Made by a program: the position numbers and the translations under genes. Shown piece by piece: positions 17,303 to 25,842 of a stretch of 64,000 bases of DNA; the first letter of the stretch is position 1, and each line of letters begins with the position of its first letter. The stretch comes from UBA2883 sp964017965 (GTDB lineage: Bacteria; Cyanobacteriota; Vampirovibrionia; Gastranaerophilales; Gastranaerophilaceae). The stretch spans positions 28,002 to 92,001 of the forward strand of contig CAXHNV010000006.1 in NCBI GenBank assembly GCA_964017965.1. Direction: 5' to 3'. The notes beneath the pieces were generated by a model. That model did no database searches. It saw only the letters and a program-made list of their open reading frames with translations, and was not told the DNA's origin.

Positions 17303-17391
17303 TTCTTCCTACGCGGCTACTTAAAGCATTGTTTCCGAATCAGGTACAATCTCATTCTATGGATTAGAGTTTCATTTGTCACGCAATATTA
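17303..17391 (-). promoter_or_regulatory. 89-bp promoter/leader repeat, copy 1 (scaffold operon)
   Basis: This segment aligns without gaps to 26331-26419 (70 of 89 positions equal by my count). Read on the minus strand it holds GTGACA (17377-17382), a 17-base spacer and TAGAAT (17354-17359). Half of the differences fall in that spacer, which supports a promoter. The 50 bases downstream of the -10 are strongly conserved and may be an operator or RNA leader. The far end touches the stop codon of crcB. Confidence 0.75.
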
Positions 17392-17754
17392 AGAAATCGT
17401 TACAATTAGCATTCCGAGGTAGAGAGATACTAAACAAACAAAACACGAACCAAACGCGTATTTAAAGAACTCGCGGTATCTTTGCGCTGCAATCAGAGTA
17501 AGGTTATCAAACTCATAAGAACTGTATGTGGTAAACGATGCAATTATACCGATAACCAGCGTTTTATATAACAATGAACAATGACCGGATGAGCAGGCAT
17601 AGATATAACCAAGCATAAACGAGCCGATGACATTCACAAGAAATGTTCCGGTATGCTTGTTATGAGGATTCCTTTCAGCGACAACTTTCGTTATAAAATA
17701 CCTTAATAACGCTCCTATACCTCCGCCTAATAATACTCCTAAGATATTTATCAT
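17389..17754 (-). CDS. crcB: Fluoride channel CrcB/Fluc (subunit 2)
   Basis: This 121-aa inner-membrane protein has four predicted helices and exports fluoride. Family marks are GGGIGALLRYF at the N-terminus, NVIGSFMLGY in helix 2 and the FTTYSSYEF stretch of helix 3, where the Phe/Thr/Ser residues that coordinate the ion lie. It overlaps the preceding paralogue by four bases (ATGA). Fluc channels work as dimers, and tandem pairs like this usually form heterodimers. The stop codon abuts the phage promoter repeat, so an old recombination junction probably lies here. No fluoride riboswitch was recognised upstream. Confidence 0.9.
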   Translation of the reverse strand: MINILGVLLGGGIGALLRYFITKVVAERNPHNKHTGTFLVNVIGSFMLGYIYACSSGHCSLLYKTLVIGIIASFTTYSSYEFDNLTLIAAQRYREFFKYAFGSCFVCLVSLYLGMLIVTIS

Positions 17755-18152
17755 TGTTTTTTACGACCTTTTCTTGATTTTATTAAACGTACCATAAAAT
17801 TATAAGCACAATTTATACCGACAGAAACAAGACATACACCTAAAAGGACAGAAATAAACAGGTATACGAATAATCCGAATAAGTTTCCTGCTGATATAAA
17901 ATGATATAAATCCAGTGCAAAAGTGCTGAAAGTAGTTAACCCGCCGGCTAAACCTATGGTTAATAAAGACTTCATACATTTACTAAAATTATTTATGTTA
18001 CGTCCGAACAGGTAAGCTGCAAAACCTATTATAAAACAGCCTGACATATTAACTAAAAATGTCGGGATATAAAAGGTTTCAAACTGAGAATACACGCAAT
18101 ATCTCAATAACGCACCTATAGCACCGCCTATAAAAATACATAAAAGTTCCAT
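17751..18152 (-). CDS. crcB: Fluoride channel CrcB/Fluc (subunit 1)
   Basis: This 133-aa, four-helix paralogue of the next gene has the conserved GGAIGALLRY start, NMSGCFIIGF helix 2 and GLAGGLTTFSTFALD helix 3. The upstream in-frame TTG at 18170 would place the -10 inside the gene. ATG at 18152 is preferred because an extended -10 (TGCTATAAT) ends exactly six bases before it, implying a leaderless mRNA. It is divergent from mini-RNase III with a 38-base intergenic gap, so the two promoters face away from each other. Confidence 0.9.
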   Translation of the reverse strand: MELLCIFIGGAIGALLRYCVYSQFETFYIPTFLVNMSGCFIIGFAAYLFGRNINNFSKCMKSLLTIGLAGGLTTFSTFALDLYHFISAGNLFGLFVYLFISVLLGVCLVSVGINCAYNFMVRLIKSRKGRKKQ

Positions 18153-18190
18153 AGGTTTATTATAGCACAATTTTGTTATAGAATAAGAAT

Positions 18191-18556
18191 ATGGAGACTA
18201 TGAATTTAAGAAATTATGCGCATATAGGTGACGCCGTTTGGGAACTTTTTGTTCGTAAATACACTGTTTATAAGACACAGAATCTTAAACGACTTCATAA
18301 AATAACTACAGACAGGGTTAATTTAGGTTATCAAGCACAGTTATTGGATTTTTTAGAACCTTTGTTAACAGAAGAAGAATCTGATATTGCAAGACGAGCA
18401 AGAAACTGTCAGATTCCTGTAAGCCGCCGTCATAACCAGTTTGAATACCGTAAGTCTACAGCATTTGAAGCGCTTATCGGCTACTGGTATCTGGATAACC
18501 CTGATAGATATGACGAAATTATTGAAAAAATAAAAGAGAACTTTTTTAACGAATAA
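18191..18556 (+). CDS. mrnC: Mini-ribonuclease III
   Basis: Mini-III is a homodimeric RNase III-type endonuclease without the double-stranded RNA-binding domain; it matures 23S rRNA. The protein is 121 aa, normal for the family. The signature HIGDAVWELFVR contains catalytic Asp14, followed by RARNCQIPVSRRHNQFEYR and FEALIGYWYL with the second acidic residue. A TAGAAT -10 sits exactly six bases before ATG 18191 with no Shine-Dalgarno, so this start is supported as leaderless; an internal ATG at 18200 is an alternative. The 3' end overlaps holB on the other strand by 11 bases. Confidence 0.92.
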   Translation: METMNLRNYAHIGDAVWELFVRKYTVYKTQNLKRLHKITTDRVNLGYQAQLLDFLEPLLTEEESDIARRARNCQIPVSRRHNQFEYRKSTAFEALIGYWYLDNPDRYDEIIEKIKENFFNE

Positions 18557-19385
18557 GCTTTAAGCATAACTCATCAAAGATAATTTCGGGTTTCATACCT
18601 ATGTTAAATTCAGTTTTTGCTTGTTCAATAGATTTAATATCTTCAACAAATCTTGAAGGATTCGTGTTAGATTTCAAGACTGTTAATATATAGTTTTGCA
18701 TTTGTTCTAAAACAGTATTCACAGGGGTTTCAGCGCTTAAATCAATAAACTTTTGAGAGATATTAAACGCATCGGAACGTTGGAACTCCCAGTAGTTCTT
18801 AAATATGTTTTCTATCAAATTGTAAGAATATTCTTGTTTGATTTTTGTCGGTACAAAGAAACACTGACAACGAGAAACAATTGTTGAGATTAAATCGGAT
18901 TTATCTTGAGCTAAGAATATAAACGTAATATTTGGGCTCGGTTCTTCGATTGATTTAAGCAGAGAGTTTGCGGCAGCATCTTGCAGATTAAACTGATTTA
19001 ATCCTTTGATGTTATCGTCATCATCTCTGTCACAGAATATGTACACACGGTGGTAATCTGATGTTGTAACAATCGCGTTACGTACCATTTCTGCCTGCTT
19101 TGTTGAAATAACGGTTTTAGAGGTATCGTCTTCAGGTTTGCTGTCTTTTCGAGAGATTGTAAGGACCGCAGGATGATTCCCCTCTCTTATCCATTTGCAA
19201 TTCAGACATTGACAGTTATCGGATTTGTCTCCGGTACAGTTTAGCAAACGTGCAATTTCAAGCGCAAGTGTGTATTGTGATTCAAGGTCGTTACCATAGA
19301 ATAACAGGCTATGAGCCAGCTTTGAATTGGCTATACTATTCTCAAAAAAGTTGGTTAAAAACGGATATTTATCTGATAATAGCAT
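18546..19385 (-). CDS. holB: DNA polymerase III subunit delta'
   Basis: Delta' is part of the clamp-loader complex that opens the sliding clamp. The 279-aa protein keeps the zinc-binding cysteines (LNCTGDKSDNCQCLNC), the AAANSLLKSIEEPSPN sensor region and the SRC motif (TIVSRCQCFFVP). Its Walker A is degenerate (FYGNDLESQY), as usual for delta', which does not hydrolyse ATP. Its start lies 17 bases inside the end of holA, so the two clamp-loader genes are translationally coupled. Confidence 0.92.
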   Translation of the reverse strand: MLLSDKYPFLTNFFENSIANSKLAHSLLFYGNDLESQYTLALEIARLLNCTGDKSDNCQCLNCKWIREGNHPAVLTISRKDSKPEDDTSKTVISTKQAEMVRNAIVTTSDYHRVYIFCDRDDDDNIKGLNQFNLQDAAANSLLKSIEEPSPNITFIFLAQDKSDLISTIVSRCQCFFVPTKIKQEYSYNLIENIFKNYWEFQRSDAFNISQKFIDLSAETPVNTVLEQMQNYILTVLKSNTNPSRFVEDIKSIEQAKTEFNIGMKPEIIFDELCLKLIR

Positions 19386-20352
19386 TTTCCAACTCCTCTA
19401 TTACATCTATACTTTGACCTGTTTTAATCTTGTATTCAGCTTCTGTTAAGTGTTCACGCAAATCCACAAGAACTTTTGCCGGTGTATTCTTTAGTTTTTC
19501 CAAAGTTTTCTTTACAATGAATTCGTGCATTTTAGTTAGCTTTGAGAGTTCAAACGCAGACATATTTTTTGAATTTATTTTCAAAAGAATCCATTGTCTG
19601 AGCATAGTTTGTAACGGTGCTAATAATTCAAGCGGATGTTTTGTAACCAGGAGTTTTCGCATTTCTAAAAGCGCGTCACCTTTTTTGTTAGTGATAATGT
19701 AATCTGTTAGATTAAACAGGTCTTCATTCGAGATACAAATTTCTTTAATCATATCTTTGGTTATAGTTTTTTCAGGATAAGCAAGAAGTTCGAGCTTTCC
19801 AAGCTCTGTGTTAAACTGACGAAGGTTATTACCTATACTTTCTATCATACATAAAGCTACATCGTTTGGGACTTTTAGCCCTTTTTCTTTTGCAAACCTG
19901 TTTATCCACTCAATCAATTCTGCAGTTTTGTAAGTTGGTATTGTAGCAAACTCTTTTGTAGTGTATTTAGAAAGCGTTTTATAGATTTTACGACGAGAAT
20001 CCGGCTTTTTCTTTTTGTCGTCTTTTGAGAATTTAGCTACAAAGAAGATATCAACATTTTCAGAATTCGTTTCAAGAGCGTCAGCAATTTCTGTAATCTG
20101 ATTATCTTCCAATGTTGCAGAAAGAAGGTTTGTGCAATTTATTACAATAACCATTTTACCAAACATCATAGGCTGTGTACGCAAGATAGGAATTAAATCA
20201 GCATATCCGATACCGTTTTTTTTATCTTTTTCATTGTAGGTATATTCAGCAAAATTCATCGCTGAGAAATTTTCATCAAGCGAAGATTTAGCTTTTTTAA
20301 GCTCTAAATCTATTAAATAATCCTCATCACCATAAAAAAACGATATACCCAT
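19369..20352 (-). CDS. holA: DNA polymerase III subunit delta
   Basis: Delta is the clamp-opening wrench of the clamp loader. The 327-aa product has the family start FFYGDEDYLIDLELKKAK, the degenerate AAA fold (DIFFVAKFSKDDKKKKPDSRR) and the C-terminal collar domain (LLAPLQTMLRQWILLK). It has no Walker A, as expected. A TATAAT hexamer lies exactly six bases upstream of the ATG with no ribosome binding site, again the leaderless pattern. It forms a two-gene operon with holB. Confidence 0.92.
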   Translation of the reverse strand: MGISFFYGDEDYLIDLELKKAKSSLDENFSAMNFAEYTYNEKDKKNGIGYADLIPILRTQPMMFGKMVIVINCTNLLSATLEDNQITEIADALETNSENVDIFFVAKFSKDDKKKKPDSRRKIYKTLSKYTTKEFATIPTYKTAELIEWINRFAKEKGLKVPNDVALCMIESIGNNLRQFNTELGKLELLAYPEKTITKDMIKEICISNEDLFNLTDYIITNKKGDALLEMRKLLVTKHPLELLAPLQTMLRQWILLKINSKNMSAFELSKLTKMHEFIVKKTLEKLKNTPAKVLVDLREHLTEAEYKIKTGQSIDVIEELENAIIR

Positions 20353-20379
20353 AGGAACATTATATAATAAATAAAACGA

Positions 20380-21030
20380 TTACTCTACAGTTTCAAAAAG
20401 TTCGGGTGCATCAGATTTCCTCACCGGAATATCCTGAATAAGTAACTCATCACCGTCAGCAATGATAATATTATCAAATGCAGCTTTAAGTTTATCTAAA
20501 GTGGTTACATCATGCACTTTAGGATGTCCGGGAAGCACAGAGAACTGGGTATTGATTGTCCATTCGTCGTCTTCAACAGAATAATGATAATTTGTTTCAG
20601 AATCTGCATAAGAATGGGTTTGGAAGATTGAAACAGATTTCAATTTTTCTAATAATTTATCTTTGATTTTATTAAACTGTGCTAAAGAACAAGTTGCGCG
20701 CGGCAGGTCTTTCCCGCCGATTACTAAGCCGCGCTCAGCATTTGGAGCTTTTTCAAACAAGTCTTCAACATTTTGTTCAGCGTTATCTAAGTTTTTTTGA
20801 CAATCATAGAAGTGGAATCCTACAACTTTTTCACCCGGTTCTACTATTCCACCTCCGGTACAAGTTCTCAGTTGAACGGAATAAAATTCATCACCGACTG
20901 TTGAACAAGGTTCCGGATTCCAATCCGGTACAAATCCATCTCCATTTAGACTTATCCTATCCTCAAAATCATCACAGGATACGAAATTTATTTTAGAAGT
21001 AAATGTTGTATTTGAATGGTAGATTTGCAT
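20380..21030 (-). CDS. Conserved-looking protein of unknown function (216 aa)
   Basis: I do not recognise this 216-aa soluble protein. It has a beta-rich N-terminal half (FYSVQLRTCTGGGIVEPGEK, GFHFYDCQ) followed by an alpha/beta part (GLVIGGKDLPRATCSLAQFN). There is no signal peptide or membrane helix. The gene lies upstream of holA, separated by 27 bases that carry the holA -10, so it may be independent. No phage family resemblance is visible, and it probably belongs to the host segment. Confidence 0.65.
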   Translation of the reverse strand: MQIYHSNTTFTSKINFVSCDDFEDRISLNGDGFVPDWNPEPCSTVGDEFYSVQLRTCTGGGIVEPGEKVVGFHFYDCQKNLDNAEQNVEDLFEKAPNAERGLVIGGKDLPRATCSLAQFNKIKDKLLEKLKSVSIFQTHSYADSETNYHYSVEDDEWTINTQFSVLPGHPKVHDVTTLDKLKAAFDNIIIADGDELLIQDIPVRKSDAPELFETVE

Positions 21031-21212
21031 ACTTATATAACAACCCTAAAATCAATAATTGCGTTTATTTTAAAATATCATTAACTTTTGTAAATAAACA
21101 ATCATTTTAGGGTTGTTGAAATATGAAACATACACTATACTGAAAGTGGAGGAAATCACGGGGATATTTTACATTTACCACAGTCGTCAAAACGCATAAT
21201 TTTGTGTTGCCG

Positions 21213-21298
21213 CAAAATATTTTATATTTTGTGAACAATTGTAACAATATATACTCATTATGCAATTTGTATATCTAAATTTACTTTATATATACATA
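21213..21298 (+). promoter_or_regulatory. Bipartite regulatory element (copy B), upstream of clpP region
   Basis: The tandem dyad at 21228-21247 differs at 2 of 20 positions from the copy at 10535, and the 16-mer ACTTTATATATACATA at 21283-21298 is identical to that at 10602. An AT-rich hairpin (CAAAATAT/ATATTTTG) at about 21213-21231 overlaps the first site. This 21031-21451 gap holds no protein gene. Confidence 0.5.
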
Positions 21299-21299
21299 A

Positions 21300-21401
21300 G
21301 ACGATATTAAAAACCTTTCATACACAACCTACACACACTAACCTTCTACACGAGGAATTACACAAAAAATTCCAAACACTCATTTCTTGAGTGTTTTTTT
21401 T
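21300..21401 (+). ncRNA. Candidate small RNA of about 100 nt upstream of clpP
   Basis: Between the putative promoter block ending at 21298 and a strong terminator there is a C/A-rich, G-poor stretch (CCTTTCATACACAACC, then ACACACACTAACCTTC) with no ATG-led frame. A GGAATT/AATTCC stem precedes the terminator (AACACTCA / TGAGTGTT, 21375-21395, followed by eight T). This looks like a small regulatory RNA with an exposed pyrimidine-rich segment. Alternatively it is the attenuated leader of clpP. Confidence 0.4.
21374..21401 (+). terminator. Terminator upstream of clpP
   Basis: AACACTCA (21375-21382), 5-base loop, TGAGTGTT (21388-21395), then a T-run. It lies 50 bases before clpP and after a gene-free stretch. 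A second promoter for clpP (TATAAT near 21413) follows it. Confidence 0.8.
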
Positions 21402-21451
21402 GCTGTTTGTATTATAATAAGTGTAATCAAATGATGTAGAAGGAGAAATTT

Positions 21452-22063
21452 ATGAGCGACTATTCTAAAATATTAAGTTACGTTCCGACTGTAATTGAAT
21501 CATCATCAAGAGGAGAACGTTCTTTTGATATTTTTTCAAGATTGTTAAGAGAAAGAATCATATTTTTAGGCACAGAAATCAACGATGAAGTTGCCAATGC
21601 TGTAGTTGCTCAGTTATTGTTATTAGACAGTGAAAACCCTGAAAAAGATATTATGTTATACATCAACAGCCCTGGTGGTGTAATTACTGCAGGTATGGCG
21701 ATTTATGACACAATGAACCTAATCAAATCTGATGTATCAACTATCTGTTTAGGTGAAGCGGCAAGCATGGGTTCATTCTTGTTATCATCAGGTACAAAAG
21801 GTAAAAGATTATCATTACCTAGTGCAAGAATCATGATTCACCAACCTTTAGGCGGTGCTCAAGGTCAAGCTACAGATATTGAACTTGAAGCAAAAGAAAT
21901 CCTTCGTATGAAAGATCAACTTACAAGAATCTTAGCTGAAAACTCAGGACAAGACCTTGAAAAAGTTCAAAAAGACTGTGAAAGAGACTATTACATGTCT
22001 GCAGCTCAAGCTGTTGAATACGGTCTTATTGACAAAGTTATCACCGCAGAAGATTTAAAATAA
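21452..22063 (+). CDS. clpP: ATP-dependent Clp protease proteolytic subunit
   Basis: ClpP is the tetradecameric serine peptidase that degrades proteins fed by Clp ATPases. At 203 aa it has the standard length and all catalytic residues: S105 (GEAASMGS), H130 (MIHQPLGG) and D179 (CERDYYM). The INSPGG oxyanion motif is at 71-76. AGAAGGAG precedes the ATG. It is probably a host gene. Phage head-maturation ClpP-like proteases exist, but this sequence is the ordinary cellular type and it lies outside the phage blocks. Confidence 0.95.
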   Translation: MSDYSKILSYVPTVIESSSRGERSFDIFSRLLRERIIFLGTEINDEVANAVVAQLLLLDSENPEKDIMLYINSPGGVITAGMAIYDTMNLIKSDVSTICLGEAASMGSFLLSSGTKGKRLSLPSARIMIHQPLGGAQGQATDIELEAKEILRMKDQLTRILAENSGQDLEKVQKDCERDYYMSAAQAVEYGLIDKVITAEDLK

Positions 22064-22100
22064 TTAGCAAAAAATTATTTTCACGTACATTCTATAAATA

Positions 22101-22946
22101 ATGAATATCATTAGTGGAATGAACCGTTTTTTAGAATCGAAAGCAACAGCAGCAACTGTATTTGGAGTTACAGGGCTGAGTAAGCTTGCTTCTGATTATA
22201 AAGCTGCACCGGAAGACAAGAAGAATTTTACACTGGCACATGATTCAATTGTATTGGGAGCTTCTGCACTTGGGGTTGTAGGATATAGTGTTCTTTCTAA
22301 AAAAGCTGTAAAAAATAAATTCGTTACAAAACACCTGAACGCTTTAAAAACCGGTTTAAAAGATAAAGTATCCTCAAAACATGCTGTCAAAACACTCAGT
22401 CACACTTATGAGGTGGCAAAACGTTGTCTTGATAATACTCTTATGTTAGGAACCGGTATACTTGGTGCTATTGGAGCTGATTACGGTATTCATGCGATGA
22501 GGCTTGATAAAAAATTAAAACCAAAACCTATAACTTCTACAGAAGACGAATCATTTAATAAAATTTACGATGCTAAAAACAAGATTATTAATACATTCAA
22601 AGAAAGCAGTCTCAATAAAAACCTTGAAGAAACGGTCGGAACAGAGATAAAAAGTAACATGTATAACAGAGTGTTTGATTTTCCGGCAATGAAAATGTTT
22701 GCTACCAGCATGGTAGGTATGCAGGGGTTTGAAGTTATCGAAGAAAAAACACTTAAGAAAAAAATGAAACATGCTACAAAATGCCTTATAGCAAACTCCG
22801 TTGTACCAATATTCTTCTTATCTACGGCTTCTACTTTAACAAAAAATATGAACAACGCATTGAGGTTACCTATAACCTTTGCAACAATGATATTCGGTAC
22901 AATGTACACCAACAAATTTATAGACAAACATCAATATAAACTTTAA
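22101..22946 (+). CDS. Hypothetical membrane-associated protein (281 aa)
   Basis: No family is recognised. The protein is basic, with Ala/Gly-rich hydrophobic stretches near residues 15-30, 50-65 (IVLGASALGVVGYS), 113-130 (LMLGTGILGAIGADYG) and 225-270. It is probably inserted in or peripheral to a membrane. The start MNIISGMNRF follows clpP by 37 bases without a clear Shine-Dalgarno, and clpP-downstream cotranscription is likely. A strong charged linker (KNKIINTFKESSLNKNLEE) separates the two hydrophobic halves. Confidence 0.65.
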   Translation: MNIISGMNRFLESKATAATVFGVTGLSKLASDYKAAPEDKKNFTLAHDSIVLGASALGVVGYSVLSKKAVKNKFVTKHLNALKTGLKDKVSSKHAVKTLSHTYEVAKRCLDNTLMLGTGILGAIGADYGIHAMRLDKKLKPKPITSTEDESFNKIYDAKNKIINTFKESSLNKNLEETVGTEIKSNMYNRVFDFPAMKMFATSMVGMQGFEVIEEKTLKKKMKHATKCLIANSVVPIFFLSTASTLTKNMNNALRLPITFATMIFGTMYTNKFIDKHQYKL

Positions 22947-23015
22947 ATATTGTAACAAAAAATGTTTATTTTAATTTAATTTTGATATACTGGATAAAGA
23001 AAAAAGGAACAAAAA

Positions 23016-23882
23016 ATGCCTGATTATACAAAGATAACAACAAAAACAAATCAAAACCAACAAAACAAAGGTTATTCGACCATTCCAAGCACCAAGTGCG
23101 AGAGAATAGAGCATAATTTATTCTATATATTTGAAACAGAAATGCAATCAAGCGATTCAATAATAATTTCTTACAAACCGGAAGTTATCAAAAGAATCGC
23201 TTCTTTTATGTCACGCAAGATTAAACGTTCAGCGTCAATAGGTATTGCGGGAGAAACAGCAAGCGGCAAATCTACAATTACTCTTGATATTATTGAAACA
23301 ATCAATGCGTTTGCAACTGAATATGACAGTGAAAACGTTATTACGAGAGTAAATACAGATGATTATTATTATGACCGCTCAGATATGGTTAAAAAAGCGG
23401 GAAGCTTTGCAGAGTTTGCAAAGAACTATGATTTAGATGTTCCTCAAGCATTAGAGTTAGAGCTTATGAACGAACATATCAAACAATTGCTTAACGGCAA
23501 AGAAGTTATGCTTCCTAAATATGACATGAGCGGAACAGCTATAAGACATGATAACCATACACTTGCAAAACCTTCAGCTATTATTATCTCTGAGGGTTTA
23601 TTTACACTTACAGATAAGATTCACGACGCATTTGATTTTAAAATATACGTTGATGTACGTGAACATATCCAGAAAGAAAGATTTTATATCCGTGCAAAAG
23701 AACGTGATTTAGGTTCTTCAGCTGATTCAATATACAAAAACGCATCAGAAAAAGCGGATATTTATATAAGACCTTGTAAAGAGAATGCAGATATTGTTTT
23801 ATCAGGTGAAGCAGATAGAGCAAGATATAAGCATTTCTTAAACAAGATAATAGCAATTGTTCAAAATGAGTACTTTATCTAA
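23016..23882 (+). CDS. Uridine kinase / phosphoribulokinase-family kinase
   Basis: The 288-aa protein belongs to the P-loop uridine kinase-like family. The Walker A is GIAGETASGKST (near residues 75-86), a nucleotide-binding DDYYYDRSDM stretch follows, and LPKYDMSGTAIRHD matches the substrate region of uridine/cytidine kinases. IIISEGLFTL is the Walker B strand. The extended N-terminus of about 65 residues is unusual for Udk. GGAAC lies about 8 bases before the ATG. It could phosphorylate uridine, pairing with the uridine phosphorylase upstream, but another substrate is possible. Confidence 0.8.
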   Translation: MPDYTKITTKTNQNQQNKGYSTIPSTKCERIEHNLFYIFETEMQSSDSIIISYKPEVIKRIASFMSRKIKRSASIGIAGETASGKSTITLDIIETINAFATEYDSENVITRVNTDDYYYDRSDMVKKAGSFAEFAKNYDLDVPQALELELMNEHIKQLLNGKEVMLPKYDMSGTAIRHDNHTLAKPSAIIISEGLFTLTDKIHDAFDFKIYVDVREHIQKERFYIRAKERDLGSSADSIYKNASEKADIYIRPCKENADIVLSGEADRARYKHFLNKIIAIVQNEYFI

Positions 23883-23891
23883 AAAGGCAAC

Positions 23892-23926
23892 AAAAAGGGC
23901 GATGACATAATGTCATCGCCCTTTTT
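23892..23926. terminator. Bidirectional terminator between kinase and portal genes
   Basis: Sixteen-base perfect arms (23892-23907 and 23911-23926) surround a TAA loop. A5/T5 flanks on both sides allow termination of both converging transcripts. Confidence 0.92.
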
Positions 23927-23928
23927 AA

Positions 23929-25659
23929 TTATTCTGATTGTTCTGTATTATTTAAGAATCTTTCAGGGTTTTCAACGCCTTTTTGTTCAAAATACCACAA
24001 GAATATTTCTTGTATATTCAACGGTATAAGGCTTGAGAACTTTTCTACAGATTGAACCAACATATCAGCGTTATTGTATTTTTCACTAAGTACATTTCTA
24101 TCTGAGTATGAGTATTTGTAATCTGCTTGTCTTACTGAATCATCAATAACGATTTCTTCGGACATATTGTCTTTATTAACGTAAACAACTTCACGACCCA
24201 TTTTGAAGTTCGCAGCAAGCTTTGCAACATTTTGGATTGCCGGCACAATAAAGTACTGATTTATTATATCCAACATCATTGATAAACGGGTTAATTGACC
24301 TTGAGTTTTAGTATTAATTTCTGTCGCTGTTTTAGAAATATTCTCTTGAGTACCAATCATACTAGGGAATATCCCTGAAACTTCACACATAAGGCTATCG
24401 ATAAACTCAATATCGTTTAAGAATATTTTAGTATCAAAGCTCAATTGTTTGAAAGCATCTGTTGATGTCAAGTTATCTCCGTACTCGATAATTTTACCCG
24501 GATAAAGAGCTATCTCATCATCTTCAAAGAATCCTTCCGGAGCTAAAAGCGGTGGATTTTCAGACAAATATTGCATGTTTATTGTTTTATTCAAGAACTC
24601 TTCCTGAGTATGTGCAAGGGAGAGAACACTATAGATAGGGCTTATACCCCGTTTTGTAGACGGATCTGTAATAAATGCACCATAGCTAAACGGATTGATA
24701 ACACCTACATTCTTTTCAAACAATACGAGATATTTTCTTGCAACAACAACCGCGTGCCAATTTTTCAGCACTTCACCGGAATCCAATTTAAAATCACCCC
24801 AGTGCTCTAATACTTCAACGGTTGAGCCGTTTACAACCTCAGACTTCAAATCTTTTCTTGAATTAGCTGGTATAGTTTCATTTTTCAATAATTCAGAGAT
24901 ATTTTTTGCAGTTTCTTTATCAATAGAATAGAATTTATTATTTATAATACTATCAGGCGTTTTGAAGGTACGATAAACTTTAGGACAGCTGTCCCAATCA
25001 TCCAATTGAGAAGAATCAAAGACCAAATCCTCAGGACATACAGGATAAATATATGGATTATCATATACAGTTCTTGTATCAACCCAGAAACTCTTACCGT
25101 TTTTTATCGCATCTAATATAGCAGGTAACTTTTGAACATCATTTGAGAACAGGTTTTTAAAAAATTCTATTGGACGTCTATACTCTTCTGATTTCTTTTT
25201 CCAGGCAGTGTATGATATCAATTCACCATATAAAAGAGCGTTATCAATAACTGTATCACAGGTTTTTTGAAACTCCATTTTTTCAAGCATATCAACAAGA
25301 ACAGCTTTTTGTTTGTTTGAATTATTATCTGATTCGTGGTTTTCACCAGATACATCAAACATATTGTTTATATTGGCGTAAATATTACGCCAGATGAATG
25401 CTTTAAGCGTTTGATAAAACATAAAACACTTACACATTCTGACTTTTGATTTCCATTCTTCATTCTTATCAGAAGAATGATTAAAAGATTTTTTAAAAAA
25501 GATTTCATCGATTACAGAATTCGATTGAGAAAGATTTGTTGCTCTCGCGTCATCATAACGGGTATAATCAGCAACAATTTTATTCACAACCTCTTCGTTT
25601 GAAAAACTTTTTTTAAGTTTCGTATTGTTCATATTTTCTACAGAAACCTCAAATGACAT
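23929..25659 (-). CDS. Phage portal protein
   Basis: The portal is the dodecameric channel at one capsid vertex through which DNA is packaged. This 576-aa protein shows the podoviral portal plan. The N-terminal helical region (CFMFYQTLKAFIWRNIYANI) precedes a core with PICPEDLVFDSSQLDDWDSC-like wing strands. There follow ISPIYSVLSLAHTQEEFLNKTI, typical of the stem region, and SGIFPSMIGTQENISKTATEI. It starts at ATG 25659 with AGGAG five bases upstream; the frame could extend to 25674. It lies 6.7 kb from the scaffold and capsid genes, the only break in an otherwise T7-like order. Confidence 0.85.
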   Translation of the reverse strand: MSFEVSVENMNNTKLKKSFSNEEVVNKIVADYTRYDDARATNLSQSNSVIDEIFFKKSFNHSSDKNEEWKSKVRMCKCFMFYQTLKAFIWRNIYANINNMFDVSGENHESDNNSNKQKAVLVDMLEKMEFQKTCDTVIDNALLYGELISYTAWKKKSEEYRRPIEFFKNLFSNDVQKLPAILDAIKNGKSFWVDTRTVYDNPYIYPVCPEDLVFDSSQLDDWDSCPKVYRTFKTPDSIINNKFYSIDKETAKNISELLKNETIPANSRKDLKSEVVNGSTVEVLEHWGDFKLDSGEVLKNWHAVVVARKYLVLFEKNVGVINPFSYGAFITDPSTKRGISPIYSVLSLAHTQEEFLNKTINMQYLSENPPLLAPEGFFEDDEIALYPGKIIEYGDNLTSTDAFKQLSFDTKIFLNDIEFIDSLMCEVSGIFPSMIGTQENISKTATEINTKTQGQLTRLSMMLDIINQYFIVPAIQNVAKLAANFKMGREVVYVNKDNMSEEIVIDDSVRQADYKYSYSDRNVLSEKYNNADMLVQSVEKFSSLIPLNIQEIFLWYFEQKGVENPERFLNNTEQSE

Positions 25660-25691
25660 AAATACTCCTTTCAATAAATGTACTTAATAAA

Positions 25692-25717
25692 AGTGGGTTA
25701 AATAGGTTCAACCCACT
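25692..25717 (-). terminator. Possible weak terminator between 126-aa gene and portal gene
   Basis: AGTGGGTT (25692-25699) pairs with AACCCACT (25710-25717). Only TTTATT follows on the minus strand, so read-through into the portal gene is expected. It may set expression levels. Confidence 0.45.
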
Positions 25718-25842
25718 AAATAGATAGGTAAATATATGTTTATGTGAAAAATTTACTAAAAAAAAGGATTATCGAGAGAGAAACAAAAAAATAGGGGGAA
25801 GATAATCCCATAAAAACATATTTAAGTGTAAGGAACTAACTA

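Noticed and set aside
17751..18170. Extended crcB start at TTG 18170
   Set aside because: The extra codons coincide with an extended -10 promoter, and the conserved N-terminus begins at ATG 18152.
21452..22063. ClpP as a phage head-maturation protease
   Set aside because: The sequence is the ordinary cellular ClpP with standard length and catalytic triad, and it lies among housekeeping genes with its own promoter.
22950..22958. TTGTAACAA upstream of the uridine-kinase-like gene as a third operator site
   Set aside because: Only a single half of the tandem dyad is present and the second block is missing; expected by chance in AT-rich DNA.
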